NCBI GenBank assembly: GCA_026119935.1
Contig: JALRMH010000016.1
Location: 186,001-250,000 of the forward strand
Source of the DNA: Endothia cerciana
Taxonomy: Eukaryota > Ascomycota > Sordariomycetes > Diaporthales > Cryphonectriaceae
DNA: 64,000 nucleotides
Direction of reading: 5' to 3'
The first letter of the stretch is position 1. Every line of letters begins with the position of its first letter. Below are positions 45,456-53,745 of this stretch, piece after piece. Made by a program: the position numbers and the translations under genes. Below the pieces are notes generated by a model. The model was not told where the DNA came from, did no database searches, and was given only the letters and a program-made list of their open reading frames with translations.

Positions 45456-46694
45456 TCAAGATTCCCACCAGTTGTCCTGGGATACAGCAGCTGCGGAATA
45501 CGCAGGCGGGGGCACATCTACCACCTGAGGTTCCGACTCTTCCTGAGCGGCTGTTTCCTGACCGGCTGTTTCCTGACCGGCTGTTTCCTGACCGGCTGTT
45601 TCCTGACCGGCTGTTTCCTGACCGGCTGTTTCCTGACCGGCTGTTTCCTGACCAGCCGTTTGGCGAAAAGCCGCCTCACGCACCTCCTGCAACTTTATCC
45701 TTGCCTCTCGCATCGCCATACTCGTCTGTTCTGTCTCTCGGCGAAGTTCCTTGTGCCGCTGTCTTGCCGCGGACAGGTCGGCGTCGAGCGCCCTGGCACA
45801 GCGTTGCACCTCGACACTAGACTGATGTATCTTGTCGTGGAATGCTGCGTCCGAAAAGATGTTGTCGAAGAACACATCGCCGAACAGATTTCCTTGGGCT
45901 ATTGTTACCGCCGGCAAGTCTCGAACCATGGGAGAACTGGACTGGGCCTGGCCAACCAAGAGGCGGGCCTGGGCAACCTGGTTTTCGGCCTGGGAGAGGG
46001 CGTTACGTTCCATGAAATCTGCCATTGTGCCACCTCCGAACATGTCAGCGCGGGACCAGGACAGGGCCTCCTGCATCGACGACAGTGCCATCTCAAGGCG
46101 CTTCTGAGCCTGCAACAAGATCTTGACGGCCTGCCCCTCCGCCTCCGCCCGCGACTGCGCCTCGCGATATCTATGTACAGCGGCATCTCTGTGCCGCTCG
46201 CACTCGTCCTCCTGGGGAAAGCCCGGCGTCGGCCCAGAGAATATCGACTCATACAGCCTATCCAGCTCCGCCTGCGCAAAGTCATGCGCCGCCGCCCTCC
46301 CCTCCAGCTCGCCCCTCACGGTCCTCGCGTCCTTCAGCATCGCGTCCACGTTCTGCTTCACCACCCTCGCCCGGTGCTCGTCTTGTAACGAGTCGAAGTA
46401 CTCCCTCTCCTCCTTGGCGGCGCGCGCCTCAAACTTCTCCTTCTTGCCGCTGATCTTGTACGCGAAGCGCTTCACGACGCTGTCGCGGTACTCCTCGTGC
46501 TGCTTGAACTCTACCTGCCGCTTGGTGCCCAGGTCCTTCAGCTCCTTGGCCGTGGAGGCAGCCTGCCGCTCCAGGTCGGCGACGTAGCGCTTCTGGGCCT
46601 CGAGGTCTGGGACCGCGCTGTCGGTCTCATGGAGGGTGGCGAGCAGCTCGGCGTTGCGCGCGGAGGCGTTCTGTATAATGGAGGCGATGGACAT
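45456..46694 (-). CDS. Coiled-coil protein with C-terminal TAGQE repeats
   Basis: A single exon of 412 residues. Residues 1-110 are helical and charged (AQKRYVADLERQAASTAKELKDL, KRFAYKISGKKEKFEARAAKEEREYF), as in a long coiled coil, and residues up to about 235 continue it with Ala/Glu/Arg-rich helices. A middle region, MFGGGTMADFMERNALSQAENQVAQARLLVGQAQSSSP, is less charged. Near the C-terminus seven perfect copies of a five-residue TAGQE unit are encoded by a 15-bp minisatellite, and the protein ends PPPAYSAAAVSQDNWWES. PPxY-type PPPAY can bind WW domains. This resembles fungal hypothetical proteins of about 400 residues; the function is unknown. The ATG at 46694 is the only good start. Confidence 0.8.
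   Translation of the reverse strand: MSIASIIQNASARNAELLATLHETDSAVPDLEAQKRYVADLERQAASTAKELKDLGTKRQVEFKQHEEYRDSVVKRFAYKISGKKEKFEARAAKEEREYFDSLQDEHRARVVKQNVDAMLKDARTVRGELEGRAAAHDFAQAELDRLYESIFSGPTPGFPQEDECERHRDAAVHRYREAQSRAEAEGQAVKILLQAQKRLEMALSSMQEALSWSRADMFGGGTMADFMERNALSQAENQVAQARLLVGQAQSSSPMVRDLPAVTIAQGNLFGDVFFDNIFSDAAFHDKIHQSSVEVQRCARALDADLSAARQRHKELRRETEQTSMAMREARIKLQEVREAAFRQTAGQETAGQETAGQETAGQETAGQETAGQETAGQETAAQEESEPQVVDVPPPAYSAAAVSQDNWWES
45548..45652 (-). repeat. 15-bp coding minisatellite, seven copies
   Basis: Seven adjacent perfect copies of CGGCTGTTTCCTGAC (plus strand) lie inside the coiled-coil gene and encode TAGQE repeats. Degenerate copies flank both sides. The unit is a multiple of three, so copy-number changes keep the reading frame. 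Confidence 0.95.
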
Positions 46695-47620
46695 GGTGGG
46701 CGCGGGAGTGGCGGCGACCTGGCTGGCGAGAGGCTCTATTCCTGGCTTGTTTAGCCTCTAGAGGGCGAAAGTCCAGGTAGATATGAGTGAGAAGGACGGA
46801 TCGTAAGAACATACGTGAGGAAAGTTGGAGGCATGAGATGTTTGATGTCTGCCTAAGATCATCCCGGGCCGCCATCGAGTAATGGTGTGGCGCAGCTGGT
46901 GGCAAACGCGGACCCGGGACTTAATTATCACTAGCCCTCCATTCGGAGGCGAAGTCGCGGGTGTACAGTAATTAACTTAATTGAGTAACTATGGCACGGC
47001 AGGCAATAGCTAGTGCGGCATACCTTGTAATCTCTGTATGGCTGCAGTTGGAGGGCAGCATCGGGCATCATGATGTGCACGTTGCGTAGGTGCCATCACA
47101 CACAGATACGGAGGGAGAGACGATGTCTACAGCGACTTTATTGCCTACCCACGCTCATCGCTGAACCGTGAGTGCGGCCTTGCAAGGGGACCGTGACAAT
47201 TGGTCAACGCTGGACGGCAATGACAGCCTTGCAGCTTGGTGGGCATGTGATCTACAAGGCTGTACTGAATAGACCAGGGGGTGGCACAACGTTGGGATCG
47301 CAAACTATGCGGCATTTTATGCAGCAATATGCCTGTTCTCGGTCTATTAGCTAAGTATACGGTGGCTACCCTGTGATGCATGCAAAGAATCAGAATCCAT
47401 CCCAAAGGACATGTCAACGAGTTCCGTCCATAGTCATTGAACCGCCCGTGGCGAACTCCGCATCGCTGCCTGAGACCGCAAATCCCACGTCCCAAACGCC
47501 AATACAATGCCTATCAGGTCCACGGCATTGCCAGATGGTCTGGGCTGTGCGCTGAGGTCTCCAGCATAGGCCTCATCCACCCCCTAGCCTATCCCACCCC
47601 GTATCCCTTCCCCCGGTCTC
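46695..47620. other. Intergenic
   Basis: Promoter of the TAGQE-repeat gene on the left; 3' flank of the RNA ligase gene on the right. A minus-strand open frame of 120 codons at 47145-47507 has no motif. Nothing else supported. Confidence 0.6.
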
Positions 47621-49423
47621 TCACAGGCCGTGCTCCAGCAGGTAGTTGTTGGAGATCACCTTAAACGACCGTCCGTCTTGAAGACACTTGTATACAAGGC
47701 CCTCACCCTTGTGCTGCATCGCGCGCCTCTTCAGCTCATGATGGTTTGTCGCGATCTGGCGGATCTTGACGTAGCCAAGGACCGGCACGTGCTTGAGGCC
47801 GAGCTCCTGGGCCATGCTGACGACCGTCTTCGGGTTCATGTACTTCTGGGCAGCAATGTCATAGACCGAGAAGACGAAGAAGTCAACCTGGCCATCGGCA
47901 ATCTTCTCCCGGTTCTGGTTGATGTTGTGACCGCAGAGCTCACCCTGAATGGCGAGGCTGCGGCCCTTCTCGGACAGCTTGGCAGGCAGGTCATAACGGA
48001 GGGCGGTCTTCCAGAAGCCGTGTTGGCAGTCGCTGAGCTCGTTGATGTCCAGGTTCTTGGAGCAGACACCGAAACGGCCGTTCTGCTGGACCGTGTTCGG
48101 GCCGACCTTCTCCGGGAGGGGGTTGAGCTCGGTGAAGAGACCGAGAGCGGAGTTGACGAAGTACACCGTCATGGACGAACCGTCCATCTTGACGCTCTCC
48201 TGGTACTCGTGCTCGTGGTATTTCGGCTTCACGAAGAGGTTCCGACAGTCCTCGACGCGGGTGATGTCGGTCTTCTTGAAGAGGCGCGTTGGGACCCCGC
48301 CGAGCTTGGGGTGCACCGGCTGGGCCGCGTCGAGCTTATGCTCCTCCCACTTCGTGATGCCGAGCTTGTCGGCCCAGTTCTCGTCCTGGTACATCGCCTG
48401 CACTATACGCTCGATCTTGTCCTCGCTGGGCCTGAGCTTCTCGGGCATCAGCCGCAGCGCCTCTCGATTCGGCTCAATCTCCTTGTACACCTCGTCGAAC
48501 TTGCCGATCGGGTAGACATAGCCCTGTGTCACGATCTTGCAGTCGCCGGTGCCGAACTTTCTGGTCTTGACCCGGTGACCCAGCATGCCGTCCACCGTGG
48601 TGAGTGGGACAGGCTTCCCGAAGCGGTCGTCAGAGGCGGGAAGGAAGGCGTCGATCTCCACGTACAGGACGAGCTCGCCCTCCCTGAAGGCGCCTCGGGG
48701 GACAAGGCAAGTCCAGCCGTCCACCTCGGCCACCGTCAGCCAGCGGCTGTCAGCCTTGGTCTCGTGGATCTTCTTGATGCGTCGCAGGCTCACCAGGCGG
48801 AGGGTGTCAGTGGAGTCAATGATTCCAGCCCGGGAATAGACCTCCTCGGTCGCCTGATCGGCGACATGGACTTGGGCCTGGCCCTGGGCTGTCACTATCT
48901 GCGTGGAAGAGGTGGAGGGGGTGAAGAGCCCGTTTTCTGAATGGCGGGCTTTCTCGGGGGGGAAGCGCTCCAAGAATCTACCACAATACTCAGTGAAGTC
49001 GAAGTTGGCGTCCATCCACACAATCTCCCCCTCAGCTTTGGGACTCTCCTTAGTGTTGTGACATGTCTCCATCGTCGTTGTTGAGGACTCTGGCACGTGA
49101 GGCTGGGGCTTGAGCTCTGGGCTGGTCTGCTTGCTAATAGGGCCAGCATCGCGTGTGGTGGGCTTGCCGCCATACTTGGTCGGGTCAAAGCCGCCGGGGG
49201 GCAGTTTTGCCAAGTCCGGGGCACTGGTGTGGAGGCTCCTCATGATTAAGTTAGGTGCCTTGATTATTGGTGCTGAGGTCTCTGCAGTGTGAGCTTGAGA
49301 ATTGGCCTTTGGGTTGTTCTGAACGCCGATGGGTTCGGCAGGGTGCTCTGCCGAATACCTGCTGCTGTACTTGGTCGGGTCAAAGGTGAAATTCAGCTGC
49401 GCAAAGGTGGCAAGAGGAGCCAT
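47621..49423 (-). CDS. RNA ligase, Rnl2-like nucleotidyltransferase with extended N-terminus
   Basis: A single coding exon of 600 residues. The nucleotidyltransferase motifs are all visible in the second half: the adenylated lysine in VKMDGSSMTVYF (motif I), GRFGVCSKNLD, AIQGELCGHNI (motif III), VDFFVFSVYDI (IIIa), GEGLVYK (IV) and FKVISNNYLLE (V). A preceding region around residues 200-330, with VDGWTCLVPRGAFREGELVLYVEIDAFLP, resembles the OB-type domain found ahead of some Rnl2-like ligases. The first 180 residues contain three related motifs, FDPTKYSSRY, FDPTKYGGK and FDFTEYCGRF, joined by low-complexity linkers. The enzyme should seal RNA nicks by AMP transfer; its physiological substrate in fungi is unknown. 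The ATG at 49423 is chosen because an ATG further upstream (49540) falls inside a 5' UTR intron. Confidence 0.85.
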   Translation of the reverse strand: MAPLATFAQLNFTFDPTKYSSRYSAEHPAEPIGVQNNPKANSQAHTAETSAPIIKAPNLIMRSLHTSAPDLAKLPPGGFDPTKYGGKPTTRDAGPISKQTSPELKPQPHVPESSTTTMETCHNTKESPKAEGEIVWMDANFDFTEYCGRFLERFPPEKARHSENGLFTPSTSSTQIVTAQGQAQVHVADQATEEVYSRAGIIDSTDTLRLVSLRRIKKIHETKADSRWLTVAEVDGWTCLVPRGAFREGELVLYVEIDAFLPASDDRFGKPVPLTTVDGMLGHRVKTRKFGTGDCKIVTQGYVYPIGKFDEVYKEIEPNREALRLMPEKLRPSEDKIERIVQAMYQDENWADKLGITKWEEHKLDAAQPVHPKLGGVPTRLFKKTDITRVEDCRNLFVKPKYHEHEYQESVKMDGSSMTVYFVNSALGLFTELNPLPEKVGPNTVQQNGRFGVCSKNLDINELSDCQHGFWKTALRYDLPAKLSEKGRSLAIQGELCGHNINQNREKIADGQVDFFVFSVYDIAAQKYMNPKTVVSMAQELGLKHVPVLGYVKIRQIATNHHELKRRAMQHKGEGLVYKCLQDGRSFKVISNNYLLEHGL

Positions 49424-49513
49424 TGTGAAAAGGGCGGGGCGACGAGACTTTGAATATAACTTTTTACTGCAAAATTGTATGTACGAGCCTAGGTCTTTGT
49501 GCAGGTCAACGCA

Positions 49514-49574
49514 CTGCAAAAACGAAGGGAGGTTCAGCAAGGTTCAGCATCGAAGAATAATACTTCAGACTTAC
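49514..49574 (-). other. Predicted 5' UTR intron of the RNA ligase gene
   Basis: On the minus strand, a GTAAGT donor at 49574-49569, a GCTGAACC branch-like site and a TTTTTGCAG acceptor ending at 49514 define a 61-nt intron, 90 bp upstream of the chosen start codon. It removes the more distal ATG and supports the start at 49423. Confidence 0.6.
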
Positions 49575-50492
49575 TTGTGAAATGCCAAAAGCTGATTGGG
49601 CTCTGGAACGTAGGCTACGACAATTAGAATGGGAAGAAAGACTTGATTGCTCTTGTTAGTCGTCAGTCCTAGTGCCTGTGATGGAAGCAAGCTGTTGTGG
49701 GGAATGAGGTGGGACATGTACGAATTTCTGAGATGAGACTCAAAGGTTCCAAGACGGCTGGATACGCAAGGTTCTTGACACTTCTGGGCTCTTTGTTGCG
49801 AATGAGGTGCTGGATAGACAAAATGTTGCTGAAAAGTTCACAAAGCGTGCTCTTGAGTCAGGCCGAAGTCGATTGTCGCTCTGGATATGGCCAGCTATTT
49901 GAGGTTGATGGTCAGAACGCGGAAAGAACCACGCGGAAATAGATATAGTTGAGTGGGATCTCTGTGCTAATGCGGGAGATGATGGGGTTAAAGGATGAAG
50001 AGGCTCTTGAAGTGGACATTAAACAGGGGGGCTGAACAGGAGAATATCACACCTCTATCAAGTTCTGCAAAAGTGTGTGAAGGCAGAAAGAGAGGCTGTG
50101 AGGAAAATGAGTGTTCACTATAGAAGTTCAAGGGCCCTTGGAAGAGAAAGTGATATTGAGTTGAGCTTGTAGGGGTAGTTGAGCCATGGGGGAACTTGGA
50201 AAAGTTTGGGAAGTAGACAGAGCAGTGGTTGGAAAGAAGTACTTGTAGAAGAAAGAAGGAATGTGTAGGAATTGTATGTATTGATATGATGACAATGGGA
50301 TTCGGTCTTACCTGATGAGAAGGGGTCTCAACAATTCGAAGAAGTGGACACCTTTTCAAGTCTAAAGACAGGCGGAGTCATTCATAGTTAATATCCGGGG
50401 GTTTTGCTCAGATCAATATGGCCAGATCTGTTTGTTGCAGACGACAAAGTCATTGTGACATCTTGTGCCCTGGGGAGGTGCGGGTTTAATTG

Positions 50493-50517
50493 TTTTTGAT
50501 TTTTGATTTTTGATTTT
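50493..50517 (+). repeat. TTTTTGA tandem repeat
   Basis: Three copies of TTTTTGA plus a partial copy, in noncoding DNA upstream of the RNA ligase gene. Confidence 0.85.
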
Positions 50518-51491
50518 GGCCCATTGTCACAGGGGACACACGCTGCGTTAGGGGAGAGAATGTGAAGACCTGTGTGGACGCAAAGAATGGGAATAAGCCG
50601 GTTCCGAAGAATCGCAAAGTAAGAGATGGGTCTATCCTGTTCATGTCTTTGCTGTGGCAGGGAGGCTCCTCAGAGGCCTAGTGAAAGCCCTGCCCAAGCC
50701 AAAAAAGAAAATTAAGCATCTAGAGGAAATCGAGGGGGATATACGAGGCTGGCGATGTCGCACAATGAATTATCAAGCTCATTACATATATTGTAAAGCA
50801 ATCCGTCATTCCAATGTCTGCATTCGAAGTTTGTTTGATACTGAGGAGGCAGGTAGCCTTCCTTGCAACATACGATTCCAAGAGGACGTTGGAAAGGTGT
50901 GTGAACCTGATGTTCAGTCCGGACTGGGGAAGCCAGGATGAATGCGATAATCAAATCAGCCGCAAATTTCAGACGGATCTGGCGAGTGAACACGCCTCAA
51001 CTCACAGACGCTATTAGGGATAAGTCGCGTTCCAGCTCTAAAGAGCCAATTCTCTCAGTCTATCAAACTGCTCTAATGGGTTCCAATGCAGATATTCCGA
51101 GAGCCATCGTAGCTCCTGCGGTACTGTCGTGGTTCCTTCCACAAAGCTTAATGCATCATGAAGAAATCAACGGGCATGAGAAAAGTTAGATACATAAAAA
51201 TTATTCTCTCGAAATACCTAAGAATGGCTTAAAAGACACACCAGAACTTAGGTAAGACATTTTAACAGACCTATAGACAGGTCGATCCAGAATGATATAA
51301 GCTAGATGTTGTACTGTTACTCATAAAGGTGATGACTACTTTGATTACATGGTGGCTCCGGCATGTGTGTGTGTGCAAAGGGCTCTTACCGCCATCCGAC
51401 GCTGTGCCCATGCCCGACTGAACGTTTACGTCAGGATGCCTCACCGTCCACCTAAATGCATGACATGAACACCTGTGGTGTGTTGGGCCAA

Positions 51492-52381
51492 TCACTCATT
51501 AATCCTGTGCATCCAAACCATCTGTTCCGGCCGAGAGGAGTACGAGCTTGCGCTCAGAATTCTCTGCATCTGGTCGTTGCTGATATACATGATCTGTCTC
51601 GCTACGAACCAGCGGACACCCTCGTCACAGGGAGGACTTGTCCGACTTCCTTCGTACGTCCAGAACTCTCTGAAGTTAGACACTGCATGAATGGCGCTGC
51701 TCAGGTTCATGGGGATTTCAACGTGGGCATCCGGCTCGCTGATATTGTATCTGATGAGCTCCTTTGGGAACTGGTCGATGAAAGTGTCGTTCTCACTACC
51801 TGGCTCCATGAGGATGCCCAAGATGGCTCGGTCGTTCCCACTAGAGTCTTGGTGCACCAGATGGAGCTCGGCACGTATTCGCATTCCATTTACTGTGTGA
51901 TCAGCTGGCGTATGTATGTGCCAGCCAGCCAGGTGTACGGTCTCGTTGTCGAAACTCAAGGTCGCGACTTTCGTTGATTTGGTCCCATCATATTTCACAT
52001 CGAAAGCTGGGCCTGTCCTCTGGTCAGCATGATTCAGCTCTGGTATCCATTGCAGCGGGAAAGACTACCGAAGCGCTAGTTCTTGAATTTGCCAGAAATC
52101 TCGTCTGAATAGTAGATGGTAGGAATGTGCCTTTGAGACAAGCCATTATAAAGACTGAGTGCAATGGGTGATTGCTGCATTCCGTTCCGACAACGTCTCC
52201 AGGCAGCGAGATCTCCCCAATCTAACGCTTCACCATAAGTCCAGCTATCGGAATTCGGTTGCGAACGGGCAAGGTCGCGTTGTACGGTCCGCTCGCCCGA
52301 GTAGATATCATGTCTTGCACAAGCAAGTGTGCAGGACACAGAAAGAAGAGTGCAAAGGAAGAGACGGAGGAAAGCCATCAT
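51492..52381 (-). pseudogene. Alpha-carbonic anhydrase with in-frame TAG in exon 1
   Basis: Exons 52381-52069 and 52012-51492 on the minus strand would give about 277 residues. The product starts with a signal peptide (MMAFLRLFLCTLLSVSCTLA), then LDWGDL and QQSPIAL. In exon 2 come the zinc ligands GWHIHTPADH and AELHLVHQDSSG, the conserved TYEGSRTSPPC and a family-typical RPEQMVWMHRIN end. The gene would encode a secreted enzyme that interconverts CO2 and bicarbonate. A TAG at 52076-52078 lies directly before the exon 1 donor, where relatives have Trp (KNWGY...GPAF). TGG to TAG is a single G-to-A change. No earlier donor would avoid it without destroying conserved sequence. Everything else is intact, so the lesion is either recent, a sequencing error, or suppressed. 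Confidence 0.75.
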
Positions 52382-53745
52382 AGAGATTTATTAGGAATCG
52401 CGAGTTAGGCCTTGTTATCATCAGGGAAATGATTATATGAGGAATTTGATTAGTTTGACTCAGGCAGAGGGGAGACTTGAGAGAGGAACACGAGTTCGGT
52501 CGCCGCTGACAGCAACCACAGCGTGTCATCTAATTTTATTATCTTTGCTCATTTGCCCATACATTCACAGGGTGCTCTTGCCTTTTTTTTCCCTCAAAGT
52601 ACCTTCATAGAAGCCTAGTCATTTCGGATAGTGAGCTGGCCTGTCAAAGTGGAAGGCAGGCACACCAGGAGCACATGGATGTCCTAGGATGTCTATGTCT
52701 TGAGCCCGCACTGGGTGCCTCTTCCTCTCGAGTGTTCAATTGCCAATGTGTTGAAGGTCTCCGGCAGCAACCAACTGTTTTCTAAGCATAATATAGCCAT
52801 GAGATTTGAGATAGCTATAGTATCAGCCTAGATTGCCCATGAATTATAACTTGCTGGTGTTTCATGAAGGAGTGCCTCTACTGATAGAGATTTGTTATTA
52901 GTGATAGGTTGGAGTCACCTCTGTCCATGGCCCCGCTCTTACATAGTCCCCTTTCCTTTCTCCAAGATGCTTTGGTATTTTTGTTGAACATGTAGTCTGG
53001 TTATTAGTAGTTTGTCATACTGAGGAGTATATAAAGGTAGGAAATTTACAATATAATCATTTTCAGTTCATAACAGCCATGCCGCTTTAAATCACCTGGC
53101 CTGAGCTGCACCATGCCCGTGATGCATTTAGTATAGTTGGGTAGGTGGCTCCCTGTGACGCTGATTGAGGCTTTTGCCATGATATTTGCATGCTGTTACA
53201 AGTGAGGCCGACATTCAAAGTATCAACCAGATGGTCCTGATGTGATGAAGACACGAACAAGAGACTTCTGGCCCCGTCGACTTCCCCCATTTGGACAGAC
53301 AGGGGCTGGGCTATGTTAAATGATTGGGCCCGGCTACAGAATCCAGGACTATTCCAGATATATCTCTTCGCCACTATAGATTCCTTCGATATCCCTTTCC
53401 ATAGGCAAGAACCCTGTATGCGTCAAGTTTTCCATATCCGGTCCAAGTTCTGTGTGCTTGTGGCTTGTCCTCAGTGCTTCAAGTCCCTATTGTCGCGGGT
53501 CATTGAGGCTGAAATTGATCTGGGTAGGGCACGGCAAGGGTCGGCGAATTTGGGGGTTTGAGAAGCTGCTGTGGCGCTGCAATACCCCTCACCCTGCGCT
53601 CCAGGGCTTTCAACCTGCCAATCAGATTTTTTGCCCAGCGACAACAGATCTTCTTCAACTCTTGAAGCTACAACCTCATCAATTGCATGCTCATCTTTTA
53701 CTACAAAGCAATCAATGGCAACGCGATCAGGTTGTTAGTCTACTA
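52382..53745. other. Divergent intergenic region
   Basis: Promoters of the carbonic anhydrase locus (leftward) and the TFIIIC subunit gene (rightward). The centre, about 52740-53060, is AT-rich. No coding sequence is supported; an open frame continuous with the TFIIIC gene runs from 53452 but lacks conserved sequence. Confidence 0.55.

Larger units (their letters stand above)
49424..51491. other. Upstream region of RNA ligase gene and intergenic
   Basis: From 49424 to about 50350 the minus strand is CT-rich, which fits the leader and promoter of the RNA ligase gene. A likely 5' UTR intron lies at 49514-49574. Around 50493-50517 a 7-bp unit (TTTTTGA) is repeated. From 50600 to 51490 short frames on both strands are unsupported. 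The right end is the 3' flank of the carbonic anhydrase locus. Confidence 0.55.

Noticed and set aside
45548..45652. Regular direct repeats that could suggest a CRISPR array
   Set aside because: The copies abut without spacers, are 15 bp long and lie in frame in a protein gene of a eukaryote, so this is a coding minisatellite.
47630..48940. Plus-strand open frame of 436 codons
   Set aside because: It is the antisense shadow of the RNA ligase gene, whose catalytic motifs are on the minus strand.
49424..49540. Start of the RNA ligase at the ATG at 49540
   Set aside because: That ATG falls inside a predicted 5' UTR intron with GTAAGT and TTTTTGCAG signals; the start at 49423 is used.
53452..53745. 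Earlier start for the TFIIIC subunit at 53452
   Set aside because: The extension is not conserved-looking and lies in the promoter region; the ATG at 53746, just before the basic/acidic N-terminus, is preferred.
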